Positions 24,000 through 34,019 of a stretch of 64,000 bases of DNA are shown piece by piece; the first letter of the stretch is position 1; each line of letters opens with the position of its first letter. A program made the translations under genes and the position numbers. Source of the stretch: Artemia franciscana (taxonomy: Eukaryota; Arthropoda; Branchiopoda; Anostraca; Artemiidae). The stretch is from the NCBI RefSeq assembly GCF_032884065.1, contig NW_027062665.1, positions 124,001 through 188,000 of the forward strand, given 5' to 3'. Under the pieces are notes generated by a model, which saw only the letters and a program-made list of their open reading frames with translations, searched no databases and was not told the DNA's origin.

Positions 24000-24730
24000 A
24001 AATCAGCTAAAGATTTTCCTCTGAATCAATGCACAATGATGAAGTTGGAAAATTTCCGAACAGTATTTAGAGAAGAATTCAAGCTTAACTTTATTAGGGG
24101 AACCTTTTCATCCCAATCCATGTGTGTCAATTTACTACAAGAATGAAACAGGGTTTTCTTCAATATTTTAACTTTATTCTCGCTAGCTCCATTGCACTGT
24201 AGATTATAGAGGTTACAATAGATTTTCTTACAATTAATTTCGGAAAAGATCTTCTTTGTCTCTATGTTGTCGAAGCTTGAACCACGATTGCTTAAAACAG
24301 CCCCAGGCGGACCATCGTAAACAATAATATTTTCTTAGAGAAATTTTATAGTATTTTCTGAATTCAAACCGAGTCTACACTTTAATACTACTAGGCTACT
24401 AAAAAGTTCCAATCCAACTAGAACGCATAGATTCCCAGAGATTGTCATCGGGAAGGGACCAGCACCCTCCCGTGCCCAGACGAAAAATGGGATTCAGGAA
24501 CAGTATTTTTCCTAAGTGATGATATGATTTTTCTCGTAATAGCTCGGTTACAAAGATCGTAACTATTAACAAATTCTTTGACGGTAGAGGCCATATTTCC
24601 AAAAATGCAAAATTTTCTGACTTTCCACAAGATCCGCTCAAAAATTATATGAATACCTAAAGCTAAGTGCTCATGAAAGTTTTAAAATACCCGGAATCAT
24701 TCTCTTAGGCAAAACTACTTGAATGTTTTA
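24000..24730 (-). pseudogene. Fossil integrase region
   Basis: Minus-strand peptides such as 'MASTVKEFVNSYDLCNR' (the H2C2 zinc region) and 'SNRGSSFDN' plus 'CNGASENKVK' (integrase core, near the second Asp and the catalytic Glu) identify a retroviral-type integrase. It is a fossil with several breaks. Confidence 0.65.
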
Positions 24731-24780
24731 TTCTGTTCGCCCCTTTTGGTTCAACCTAAAACAACCACTTCAAATATATT

Positions 24781-25899
24781 TTATTTTATATAAAAGTCTG
24801 TTTATTTAGACAAGTTGATTAGTAATGGGAATAACCCATGGGGTTATATTCTTCAATAAGATGCTCCCCTTCTTAAGGGAGATCAATAAAGTGAAGAACA
24901 TTTTACCTCTCACTAATAGAGCGCTCATCCGGATGCTCAGGTTCGTTTTCAGGGCCCTCTGAACCCTTAGACACCAGATCCGGACGTATACCCGTCGCAG
25001 CAGGGGATTCAAATATAGCTCCTTAATTTTTTCAATATATCAACAATTATTTTTTTATCAGGATTCTCTAGCTGCCCAATGATTAATTCCTCTCCAGCCA
25101 ATCCTAAATAGTCAGTCAACTTTGTGACCACTAAAAATCCCTGCTGTCACAAGTTATGCTTCATCATGAATAAAAGATAGATTTTGCTGTTGCTAACTAG
25201 TTCCTTACTTGGACTTGAAACAATATCTGCGATCATTTTTGTCTCTGGAATATGTTTATAAGTATACATCGGACTATCCATTAACAAGGAGATACGGTAC
25301 GTCTTGCTTGATAAATCTCTGCGTTTTCTTAAATACTAGAGGTTTTTAGCGTCAATAAAAACATTACACCTTCTTCAACAATGGATAATTCAACACAACA
25401 GCAACAAAGGAGAATTGAAAAGTCTGATATATATTGTGGTTAATTACCTTTGACAGACTCATAGACTGTTGCTCAAATTCGGAAAATTTGAGGCTGTAAG
25501 TATATATTTTCCATTGAAGTTGGAAGTTTGAGGGGAATTTTAGATGCAGAAGTGTTCCAGGGTACTGCAGTCATCATACAGTCTTGCCATCTATCAACTA
25601 GAGCTCCTCGATCACTTTAAGCTGGTTAGGGAGCGCTGCGGACAGCCTTTTTTTTAGCTTATTATTAACACTGCCACCATAATCATCATTGTGTATATAA
25701 ATATAAAATGCAGTCTGCAAGGACCGTAGCCTATATTTAAGAACAACAGCTTATCATATTAAGTATATCTAAATAATCTAATCCAATTGGTTGAACATTG
25801 GCTACGGTTTGTTGTTCATATATGTTGTTTAGTTTTATTATCAGTAGTACTGATTTAGCATTCATTTGCGAAGGATCTAATCCGTCAACTCGTTTGACC
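24781..25899. other. Weak minus-strand coding trace, unassigned
   Basis: The minus strand shows peptides such as 'IPETKMIADIVSSPSKELVS' and 'TDYLGLAGEELIIGQLENP' near 25050-25260, and a basic stretch at 24806-25012. They may be an upstream part of the gypsy-type fossil or something unrelated. I cannot tell which. The sequence from 25300 to 25899 shows nothing. Confidence 0.25.
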
Positions 25900-26770
25900 A
25901 GATTTAAGTGAAGTAAGCGTGAGCAATAGCATAGCCAAGCAAGTAGGGCTTATGTCAGTTTAATGTGATTTAACCTTGGCAGCTATTATTGTGTTATTAC
26001 AGTAAAGGATAATGTCAGTCACTCAGATTACTCTGGAGAAAGGACTTGTCTTCAAAACTTAAAGCTCGACTTATGGCCATTTCTGCATCGCAATCAGAAA
26101 TTAAAGGTCTGTTATCTGAACAATTCTCTGAAATGAAGTCTGAAATTCAGTTGCTGAAATGAAGATCTGATGAATCTGATGAATAAAGTCTGAAATTCAG
26201 TTGCTGAAATGAAGATCTGATGAATCTGATGAATGAAGTCTGAAATTCAGTTGCTGAAAACGACAAACTAATCCCTGAACTGAACTCGAGGATTGAACAA
26301 CAGGAGCAACGATTGCTGGAACTAGAAGTTAAAGATTGTAAGCTTAATCTTGTTGTGCATGATTTAAGAAAAACATGGCGAAACCCTTGAGCAAAACCTT
26401 CAGGATTTACCCAGGAGTTCTCTAGAGATTAAAGACAATATTCAGATTTCTAGATCATTCAGAGTCAAGCAAAAACAAAGCAATGTTTCTGTTCGCGGGA
26501 ATACCAGGAAACCTAGTTTACCGCCTGTTGTCTTCTCTTGCAGCTAGGATTCAGATATTCTTACTATCATGAAATCAGTGGGTAAACTAAAAGGTTCAGC
26601 ACTACGTATTTGCACTGATTTGCCACCCACCCTAAATGCAATTAGGGCCCAGCTGCTTGCCAAAGCTAAGGCTTTAAAGGACTAAAAAAATACACGTATG
26701 TACGACTAAGGCAAATTGGCGCTGTTCTTAAGTTGGAGTATCGCAACGCATCAAATGAGCAGTGGTCGGA
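25900..26770 (+). pseudogene. LINE first-ORF fragment (coiled coil + RNA-binding)
   Basis: The plus strand encodes a coiled-coil segment ('SASQSEIKGLLSEQFSEMKS', 'RIEQQEQRLLELE') and then, in other frames, a conserved block 'SLEIKDNIQISRSFRVKQKQ', 'VVFSCS', 'KGSALRICTDLPPTLNAIRA' and 'QLLAKAKALKD'. That order (coiled coil, then an RNA-binding domain and C-terminal domain) is typical of L1/CR1-type first ORFs, which coat LINE RNA. It is broken by stops and by an out-of-frame 50-bp tandem duplication at 26135-26260. No reverse transcriptase follows, so the insertion is truncated or its 3' end has been lost. Confidence 0.55.
26135..26260 (+). repeat. 50-bp tandem repeat, about 2.5 copies
   Basis: The phrase AAGTCTGAAATTCAGTTGCTG recurs at 26136, 26186 and 26236, a period of exactly 50 bp, with GATCTGATGAATCTGATGAA between the copies. 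The period is not a multiple of three, so each copy shifts the reading frame of the surrounding coiled-coil sequence. Confidence 0.9.
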
Positions 26771-27847
26771 CTTCTATCACCAATAACATTTAGATAATCA
26801 TTTATCAAAGATGCATTATGAAGTTTTAAAAATGTAGGTTTTAGTTTTTTATTTTCTTTTGTTTTTATATCAAAATATTCTGTTGACATGCGATATGTTT
26901 TTTTCTTCACCAATCCCGAAACTTTTGTCGTTCATGAATTTTTCATCAAATAGCTCGTCGATATAATATGGCTTCATTTTAACCCTACTCCGAGATTCAT
27001 ATCCCGGTGACATGTGTGCACGGTTGCTATACCTGCAACGTGTTTCAAACACGTAAATACAAACCCATTGTTGATATTCTTGGCTTATGTTTTTATAAAA
27101 TTAATTTTTGATAACTATTTGTTCCTTTATAGTCTTTATGAATTCTTCAGGGATTTGTGAAATCTTATCAAGGATTTTACATTTTTTTAAAATCAATATA
27201 ACCACTACAAATCCTTGCATATCCAAGTAACTTTGAGTAAAATGCTCACAAATTATCCATGAAAACAGGGATATAACGAAGACATGCTTTCCAAATTCCG
27301 AGCTATAGAAAAAACAGCAGCAACGTTGCTCCGTCACACAATCAACAATTAACACAAGAACTATAGAATACGAAATCGTTTCGCTTTTGTACGCGTACAA
27401 AAAGAAAAAATTTCCAATCACGGAACTAAAGTTTGAATATTATAGGAAACTTAAATTACCAGAATGGTGCATCAACAGATATCTAAAGCAGGTCATGACC
27501 AGACTATGCCTATCCTTGAATAACATAAGGCACTCAAAAGACGATTGAAATCCCATATAGCAATTCTAGCATTTTTCGCCAAGTGAAATCAGATTTATTC
27601 TATTGAATTACCCAGCTATAAGAAAAAATATTTAAAAAAAAACGAAAAACTTGGTACACTTATTTTAAGTCATATGTTTATTAAGATAAGAAATTGTAAA
27701 TGCAATTAAAACCAATAAATTCCAAATGTTTTTGAACAGTAGTACTCAACAGTCAAATGAACTTAAATAAAACAAATGCTTGAACACTTTAACTAGCAGT
27801 TGAATCAGTCTGCATTATCCTTCATTAAACGGGCTTTTCTTTTTTAT
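26771..27847. other. No assigned gene; short minus-strand frames
   Basis: Frames of 60-106 codons on the minus strand (26728-26913, 26870-27052, 27101-27421) lie in different frames with AT-driven composition. I recognise nothing in them. They could be remains of an element or chance. Confidence 0.3.
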
Positions 27848-28098
27848 TCAAAGTGTGTTTTTGTGCATCAACAGTAATAATGTCCACTCTGTCCACAACA
27901 GTTTGGATGTACACTCTTTAGTGTCAAAATTGATTTTTGTACTCAAAGGACATTTTATTTGAGGCCTTGTTTCTTTATTCTGTCTTTCAAATATTTCTCT
28001 GCTTGCATCAGTTTGAATTTTTTTATTCAAACTGATGAATTTTTGTTTTGTTGAATTTTTAGTACAGCACAAAGTGCTGGAATTAACCATGTCTTTTG
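27848..28098 (-). repeat. Element X copy 2, left piece
   Basis: From 27938 this matches 11089-11265 of copy 1, including shared minus-strand peptides 'KQKFISLNKKIQTDAS' and 'QIKCPLST'. Copy 2 extends left of the point where copy 1 is cut, through a frame reading 'FDTKECTSKLLWTEWTLLLL' to about 27848. Homology stops at 28098, where LINE 3 begins, and resumes at 31622. Confidence 0.7.
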
Positions 28099-28150
28099 TC
28101 ACAACTGAGATGGCTCTGGTTGACGCTTTGCAGCAGTCCCAGAGACCTTT

Positions 28151-28518
28151 CTAAGTATAGCTTAATTGTGCCTGTTTCATGTAATATGACGAAAGGATAC
28201 TGTTTACTATATAATTATTGACACTCCTAAGTTTGTCTAATGTGTGTGCCATGCCATTGAAATATGATTAAGTAGTCTTAATCGGACTGTTTTCACCTGA
28301 GTTAACTGTGGCGCCATTTTTTTTTGCAAAAATTCTAAGTTCAGCTTAATTGTACCTGTTTCACGCAATATAACGAAGGACTACTATTTATAATATAGTT
28401 ATTACAACTATTAAGTTAGTCTTATGTGTGTGCCATGCCATTCAGATATGATAAAGAAGTCTTAATTGGACTGTTTTCACCTGAGCTAACTGTGGCGCCA
28501 TCTTTTTTTGCAAGACTC
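28151..28518 (+). promoter_or_regulatory. LINE 3 5' UTR, two 184-bp tandem monomers
   Basis: Units 28151-28334 and 28335-28518 align with a constant 184-bp offset (shared landmarks CTAAG, GTGTGTGCCATGCCATT and CTGTGGCGCCAT). Tandem 5' monomers act as the internal promoter in some LINEs, such as mouse L1. By analogy these may do so here. That role is inference. Confidence 0.8.
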
Positions 28519-28713
28519 GTAACATTAAATTTGCTCGGAAGAACGCCAGATGACAGACCATTGCCCCAAGAGCTCCTGTCTAAGCGTAAGAAGCTGAAGC
28601 GATGCCGCAAGCGTGGCGGAAAACGAGGTCAGCTGATGATCCCAGTTATCGTTTCAAGATCAACTAGTCTTGCTCCGAAAACCCACCCCATCAACGTATC
28701 CTTGTTAAGATAG
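28426..28713 (+). CDS. LINE 3 upstream short ORF
   Basis: A 95-codon frame whose first ATG lies in the second 5' monomer. Its second half is very basic ('LSKRKKLKRCRKRGGKRGQL'). Arg/Lys-rich leaders like this precede the endonuclease in several CR1-like LINEs. It stops 20 bp before the ATG of the main ORF in a different frame. It may be a short first ORF, or the N-terminal leader of the main protein separated by a frameshift. I cannot decide. Confidence 0.45.
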   Translation: MCAMPFRYDKEVLIGLFSPELTVAPSFFARLVTLNLLGRTPDDRPLPQELLSKRKKLKRCRKRGGKRGQLMIPVIVSRSTSLAPKTHPINVSLLR

Positions 28714-28733
28714 ACTGTTCTACAAATGCCAAT

Positions 28734-31457
28734 ATGCCATCTCTTATTCCCTTCAATCAAGCTTCGGTATGTTCGACTAGTAGTGATCTGCCTCCCCCTC
28801 TATTAAGGTCAGTGACTTTTAATTCGAAAAATAGAATGCCGAATTTTCTCGTTATAAACTGCCAGTCATTGTGTAACAAAATGGAAGAATTTGAAGTTAT
28901 CGTCCGTCAAAATAGTATCCCAGTTATCGCAGTTACAGAAACTTGGAATCTTGATAGGTTGTCAGGTCATATGGTAGGCTACGAAATTTTCCTGAGCACA
29001 CGTGCTGATCGAGGTGAGCATAGACTAGGTGGAGGTGTTGCCTTGTACATACGGAAAGACATCCCTTGCAAATTATTACCGGAATTATTTGATCCTGCTC
29101 ATGAAGTAATCTGGCCTATTTGCAAACCTAAATCTCTTCCCCGGCGCTTTTCTTGTATTATAGTTGCTTCAGTATATTACCCGGAAAGTGCAAGAAACCG
29201 GGGTGACTTGGTCTTCTACCTCCAAACGACTGTTGATCACCTGAGAAGTATATACAGTAGCCCTGCTTTTATTATAGGAGGAGACTTTAACCAAACCAAG
29301 AAGAGTTGGTTATCATCTTGTTTGTCTTTAAAACAAGTAGTACACATACCCACCCACTCTTTGGGGGGCATATTGGACCTTATACTCACAAATTGTGATG
29401 ATTTTTACTCCCCTCCCTTTTCTCTTGGTCTCGTTGGTATGTCAGACCACAACGCAATTTTTTGGAAAGCAAGAGAGTCTTTACCAAAGCCCAAACTATC
29501 CCGTGTCACTGTTCGTCCTTGTACGGAGTCGGCCATCTGTGAATACGGTCGATGGATTGGCACATATGACTTCTCCGAAGTGTACAATACCGGGCTCTTG
29601 GAAACTAAGGTATCCGATTTCAATGCCACGTTATACAGTCAATACCTAAAGATCTTTACAACAAAATCATTTGTTGTTAGTGAATACGACAAACCATGGA
29701 TATCTCCAGCTATTAAATCACTAATAAAAGAGAGGTCTCGCCTCTACTCCCGTGGTGATATAATCAACGTTAAGAAATTGCGAAATCAAATAGTCTCTTT
29801 GGTAAAGAAAGCCAAAGCTCGGCATGGTCGTGAAACCATGCCCTCCCAATTACTTACTTCAGACCCCAAAAAGTGGCACAACGCTGTGAAAAAGGTGGCC
29901 GGCCAAGTTTTTGATAGCAGTGTAAAGATCAGCAATAATGGCAGGTCCTTAATCAGTGCAGAAGAAGTGAGTGAATTCTTCACCAAGATCTGTACTACCT
30001 ATCCAACTATTACGGCTCATGAAAAGTCCACCATACTTGAAAAATGTGAGCCTGAGAACAACACAATAGTCAGTGAGTTTGATGTTTACACGGAATTACG
30101 GAAGATCAAAACGAATACATCTTCATACCCTGGTGAATTACCTGCCAAACTGCTACGTGAATATGCAGCCTTCATAGCATTACCACTGTCCAGCATCATT
30201 AACGAGTGTTTTGCTTCTGGATTTTTCCCGTCACAGTGGAAAAGGGCCTATATTAGAATTATTCCAAAAAAGCGCGCCCCTAGTGCATGCGACGATCTCC
30301 GCCCGATCTCACTTGCACCTTGTTTGGCGAAAGTAACTGAGGCGTTTATACTCAAGTTTCTTCTGAAACAAATTCATGGGCGTATTGATAAATTCCAGTA
30401 CAGTGGACTCCCCAAGTGTAGTATTACAATTTACCTAGTACGGATGTTTGACTGCGTCCTCCAATGGCTTGAAAAAGGTAGCTGTTTCGTTGACATTTGT
30501 GCAGTGGATTTCCGAAAAGCCTTTGACCTAATCCGCCACCGGACTGCAGGCATGAATCTCCAGGAAATGGGGGCCAAACGATGCACCCTTGGCCTTGTAC
30601 TTGACTTCTTAACTGGCCGAAAACAAAAAGTCTTTGCACTCCACGAAAACGATTCGGATTCATCATGGTCAGATACTTCTTGCGGGGCCCCACAAGGCAC
30701 GAAATTAGCTGGAATAATTTTCCTGGCTGTAATTAATTCCCTGCTTAACCATCACGACGATCGTTACAAGTTTGTAGATGATCTGTCCATAGTGCTCGCT
30801 TACCTGGTCGAAAACACTATCATAACAAAGCAGTTTTCAGACCAGTTATTTGATCAGCTAAAGACCGAATGCTCAAGTCATGATCTTACCATTAACGTAG
30901 CCAAGTCGAAGATAATTCGTTTCAACCCTCTGAAGCGGAATATAGATATGCCTCTAGTCCCTTTCCCGATTGTGAACGAAATAAAAATCTTAGGAGTAAC
31001 TTTCACTAGTGACTGTAGTTTCAGTGCCCATATTAATTTAACCGTCCACAAGGCTAATGCAAGCCTTCAGACACTTACCAAAATGAGGCGTTTTGGGTGT
31101 GATACTAAAAGCCTTCTCCATGCCTACACGTGTTATGTTCACCCGTTGCTCGAGTACGCGTGCCCGGTGTGGGGTCCATCTGCTATCCGCACAGCGTACC
31201 TATTACGCGACATAGAGTGCGTCCAGAAAAGAGCAGCAAGGATTATACTCCGAGACCGTGGCATACCCTACGATCAAGCCCTCGCTAAATTAAATTTATC
31301 TCCACTTAAAGTCCGGCTGGAACACCTTATTCACCAATTTGGTAAATTCATCCTAGCCAATAAGAGCCACCGATCTTTACTACCCGAACCAGCCCCTCCC
31401 AATAGCCGAACTCGATTACGAAATAAACTTGTACCCCCTAAAGTACGAACCAATTGA
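28734..31457 (+). CDS. LINE 3 endonuclease-reverse transcriptase
   Basis: A 907-residue protein that nicks target DNA and reverse-transcribes LINE RNA there. The APE endonuclease (residues ~35-240) shows 'VINCQSLCNKM', 'VTETWN', 'GGGVALYIRKDI', 'FIIGGDFNQTKK', 'LDLILTN' and 'GMSDHNAIFW'. A linker follows ('KPWISPAIKSLIKERSRL', 'GRSLISAEEVSEFF'). The reverse transcriptase (residues ~500-790) has 'AYIRIIPKKRAPS', 'AVDFRKAFD' (residue ~590), 'CGAPQGTKLAGIIFLAVIN' and 'YKFVDDLSI' (DD near 681). Then come the C-terminal 'ILGVTFTSDCS' and 'YVHPLLEYACPVWGP'. The frame ends at TGA after 'KVRTN'. LINE 2 reads Arg there, and the LINE 3 frame stays open for 17 more codons ('YANSFVPFF...NAEL'), so a CGA-to-TGA change trims the tail. 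All catalytic residues are kept. Confidence 0.9.
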   Translation: MPSLIPFNQASVCSTSSDLPPPLLRSVTFNSKNRMPNFLVINCQSLCNKMEEFEVIVRQNSIPVIAVTETWNLDRLSGHMVGYEIFLSTRADRGEHRLGGGVALYIRKDIPCKLLPELFDPAHEVIWPICKPKSLPRRFSCIIVASVYYPESARNRGDLVFYLQTTVDHLRSIYSSPAFIIGGDFNQTKKSWLSSCLSLKQVVHIPTHSLGGILDLILTNCDDFYSPPFSLGLVGMSDHNAIFWKARESLPKPKLSRVTVRPCTESAICEYGRWIGTYDFSEVYNTGLLETKVSDFNATLYSQYLKIFTTKSFVVSEYDKPWISPAIKSLIKERSRLYSRGDIINVKKLRNQIVSLVKKAKARHGRETMPSQLLTSDPKKWHNAVKKVAGQVFDSSVKISNNGRSLISAEEVSEFFTKICTTYPTITAHEKSTILEKCEPENNTIVSEFDVYTELRKIKTNTSSYPGELPAKLLREYAAFIALPLSSIINECFASGFFPSQWKRAYIRIIPKKRAPSACDDLRPISLAPCLAKVTEAFILKFLLKQIHGRIDKFQYSGLPKCSITIYLVRMFDCVLQWLEKGSCFVDICAVDFRKAFDLIRHRTAGMNLQEMGAKRCTLGLVLDFLTGRKQKVFALHENDSDSSWSDTSCGAPQGTKLAGIIFLAVINSLLNHHDDRYKFVDDLSIVLAYLVENTIITKQFSDQLFDQLKTECSSHDLTINVAKSKIIRFNPLKRNIDMPLVPFPIVNEIKILGVTFTSDCSFSAHINLTVHKANASLQTLTKMRRFGCDTKSLLHAYTCYVHPLLEYACPVWGPSAIRTAYLLRDIECVQKRAARIILRDRGIPYDQALAKLNLSPLKVRLEHLIHQFGKFILANKSHRSLLPEPAPPNSRTRLRNKLVPPKVRTN

Positions 31458-31593
31458 TACGCAAACTCATTTGTGCCTTTTTTCACATCAGTTTTTAATG
31501 CTGAGTTGTAGTGTGTGATTTTTGTTTAAATGTATGATTTTTGTGAAAAAACTGAATTTAGCTCTATACTACGATAGTTTTTAAATATACCGA

Positions 31594-31621
<28 letters not shown>
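31458..31621 (+). other. LINE 3 3' UTR and (TC)n tail
   Basis: About 140 bp after the stop, ending in CTACGATAGTTTTTAAATATACCGATC and then TC repeats (about 31594-31620). The last 25 bp match the end of LINE 2, so this tail is probably what the reverse transcriptase recognises in this family. Confidence 0.75.
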
Positions 31622-31625
<4 letters not shown>

Positions 31626-33160
31626 CAGCCTTTACCCTGAGAGTAAGGAATTATGAATTCAGCATTTACGATGTTTTTTTTTGATTGCTTTAAATTTATT
31701 TCAGGCTCTCTATAATTCACTCTTATACATGGACAAGGAACAGGACTTTGGTTTTCCTTTAACGGTGCTTATTGGCTTTCCATAGTTCTCCTGCCTCTAC
31801 ATGCATCAAACATGAAAATTCGCGGCTTACTCAACATTTTATGGTAGTCACTTTTGGTTCTTGCGAAAAGCTGCCACAATAACTTCATTCCTATTGCAAC
31901 AGCAATCATGAGGGAATTTTGTCGTCTGTACTTCAAATACTCAGTCCATCAAACATCTCTTTTCCCTAGAAATAATAAACTGTTATACTGGCACATCTTT
32001 TATCGGACAAAAACTACGTTTTAGTCGGCCTCTATAAATACACGATTTATCTTCTTTGGTGAGCAAGCCGTAAAGGCAAGACGCAAGTCTGCTGATAATG
32101 GGAATTAGGCTGGTAGACCTTCGAGATTTACTCTTGCGAAAAAAAATTTCAAAGATTCACTTTGTGTTTTGTTTGAGCTTTTTTATTTCTGTATTAAATA
32201 TTTTGAATAATGCTTCCAATCTTTGCTTGTATAGTAATATGAAGGTTTTCTGATTTGATATTTTCATTGCATATTCTTTAGTTAATTTGGAGAGAACTTA
32301 GGAATTGTGTTTTTTGGTTCGCTGTTCATTGCTAATCGTGCACAGGTATTTACTTTCGATTGTCCAACACTTCAAAATTTGCCGTTCGGACAGTTTTAGT
32401 CTCCATCCATGCATTAAGTATTATTATAGTCATTATCAACGATGGGGACTTTCACACTGAATTGAATTCTTCCTATGGTTCTTGAGGATATCCATACCCA
32501 TCTAGTGATTTTTTTGGCTGTCTTATTGTTATTCTTAAGTACTTGTTGTAATCTTCATTTGGTCTTAGTATGTCAGGGATGATTTCTTCAGTAGTCTCTG
32601 AGAATAGTGTATCGAATTCCATGGGTTGTGGGTCAGTATGTGGTATTGTTGTAGGGATGATGTTTTCCATATCCGTTAAGGTGGCATATTTAGTTTTGTA
32701 TTTAGTGTTTTTCGTTTGGAGTACAGAATTCCCAGAAGATAGGCGTGACTGAATATTTCTTAAGGATACATCTTGATATTTCGGACGCTTCGCAAGTGGT
32801 TGCTACTATAGTTTGTTGACCGTACTATTGAGATATGGGGAGATCGGTTTATTTTTTTCGTTTTTGTTGTTGCTTTTATCTTCTTTGAAGGGGGTTTGTT
32901 TGGTTTCTTTGCGTCCGGATGCTTTATATGATTTATTGAAGAGGTTGGTTTTTTATCTATTGATCTTTTTCGTCTGTCTTTTTCTTTGTTTATTCCTATG
33001 GTCTTGTCAATTTCAGCCATTCTTTTATTTAAGTCCTCTATTATTATTTTTTATCCGAGTTTGGGAATGTTAGGGAACCTGATTTCCTTTCTTTCCTTCT
33101 GCGCATCCTTACCTGGTTGCAATCCTTTGTTCGATTTAAGGAATTGAAAAAAGGATTCCG
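31622..33160 (-). repeat. Element X copy 2, right piece
   Basis: Resumes the match to copy 1 (11273 onward) and runs to the shared right-hand end near 33160. Minus-strand frames include 'MENIIPTTIPHTDPQPMEFD' (32473-32670) and a lysine-rich frame starting 'MAEIDKTIGINKEKDRRKR' (32760-33020). Matching sequence with the same peptides lies near 13160-13720 in copy 1. I recognise no domain. This copy is about 1 kb shorter than copy 1 between the left and middle parts. Confidence 0.65.
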
Positions 33161-34019
33161 AGTAATAATTAGGACTCGTCAGCCATTTCTAAATTGGAGG
33201 TTTTAGATTAAGTATTTGCTAATATACAAACACAGTATTTGCCAAAAATATGGGCTATTATGATATGGCGTAGTATTGCCAGTGAATCCCAAAAGACGTT
33301 TGTATACTCAATTTAATTTTTGTGTTGTTTGCAACTACAAGCTTTATTCTGCACGTTTATCTGTTTGTGGATTCATCAAATATTCTCTGAATATCCATAC
33401 AGGCCCTTTTTAAACTTGAAAAATTAAAATTTTAGCCTTAATATTATAGTCACTTAAATGATAAGTATAAATAAATGAAATAACTTATCTTCAAGACCTG
33501 AATGTTTTCTGTGACAATTTCGACTGACGTTAACCTAGTGTGCTATATTTTTTAGCACTAATAAATAGTTTCATTTAGATGTGCCCTGTTTTCGAAGAAG
33601 AGCAGATATTTTTGAGGAGCGGTGAAGCATTTTTTCGGGCGGTGGGTTGTCTGAAACAAGCCTAAAACTGGGTTAATAGATATCAACTTTTCTTGTGGTC
33701 ACTAGGTTTAATCTCAGCTTATCAATACCGGATAGAGTCGAAATCAGCTGTAGTAACACACCGTGTTACTATGGGTTAGATAGGTTTCCTATCAGTCATG
33801 AATGGAACACAGATGATTTTATATCAAAACATGTCTGGAAGTAGATTTTTCACATTCTTGTATCAATTAAAATGGGACACCGATAAGTTGGTTACATCCC
33901 TATAACAATCACCTAAGTAGATATTGACTATGTAATTGGTCCTGTAGGAACCAACTGTAGGCTAGTTGGGATTTTCTATTCATTCAAGTTAGTTTCAGTA
34001 AAAACAATAGTAAGGTCGT
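33161..34019. other. No gene seen
   Basis: AT-rich DNA. No coding homology, RNA gene or repeat is evident. Confidence 0.45.

Larger units (their letters stand above)
21500..24780 (-). mobile_element. Fossil gypsy-type LTR element with env
   Basis: Minus-strand remains of an LTR retrotransposon of the Ty3/gypsy (Metaviridae) kind. Reading right to left, an integrase zinc-binding region is followed by an integrase core (about 24000-24730). A weakly recognisable stretch comes next, and then an envelope-like protein (about 21600-22260). Envelope after integrase points to an errantivirus-like group. I see no reverse transcriptase or protease, and the ends are not visible as a clean LTR pair, so the copy is partial. 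It is broken in many places and looks old. Confidence 0.6.
28099..31621 (+). mobile_element. LINE 3, full length, nearly intact
   Basis: A 3.5-kb plus-strand LINE inserted into element X copy 2. It has a 5' UTR made of two 184-bp tandem units (28151-28518), a short upstream frame, a 907-codon endonuclease-reverse transcriptase frame (28734-31457), a short 3' UTR and a (TC)n tail. Its ends are fixed by comparison with the uninterrupted copy at 11265. Left homology ends after CATGTCTTTTG and right homology restarts with ATGCAGCC, so the site lost about 2 bp and shows no duplication. It is the best-preserved complete LINE here, carrying one premature stop near the C-terminus. Confidence 0.85.

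Noticed and set aside
30424-30700. Minus-strand frames inside the LINE 3 reverse transcriptase
   Set aside because: Shadows of the long plus-strand frame with clear motifs.
32813-33073. Plus-strand Leu/Phe-rich frame in element X
   Set aside because: It is the antisense of a lysine-rich minus-strand frame; the hydrophobic pattern follows from complementing AAA/AAG codons.
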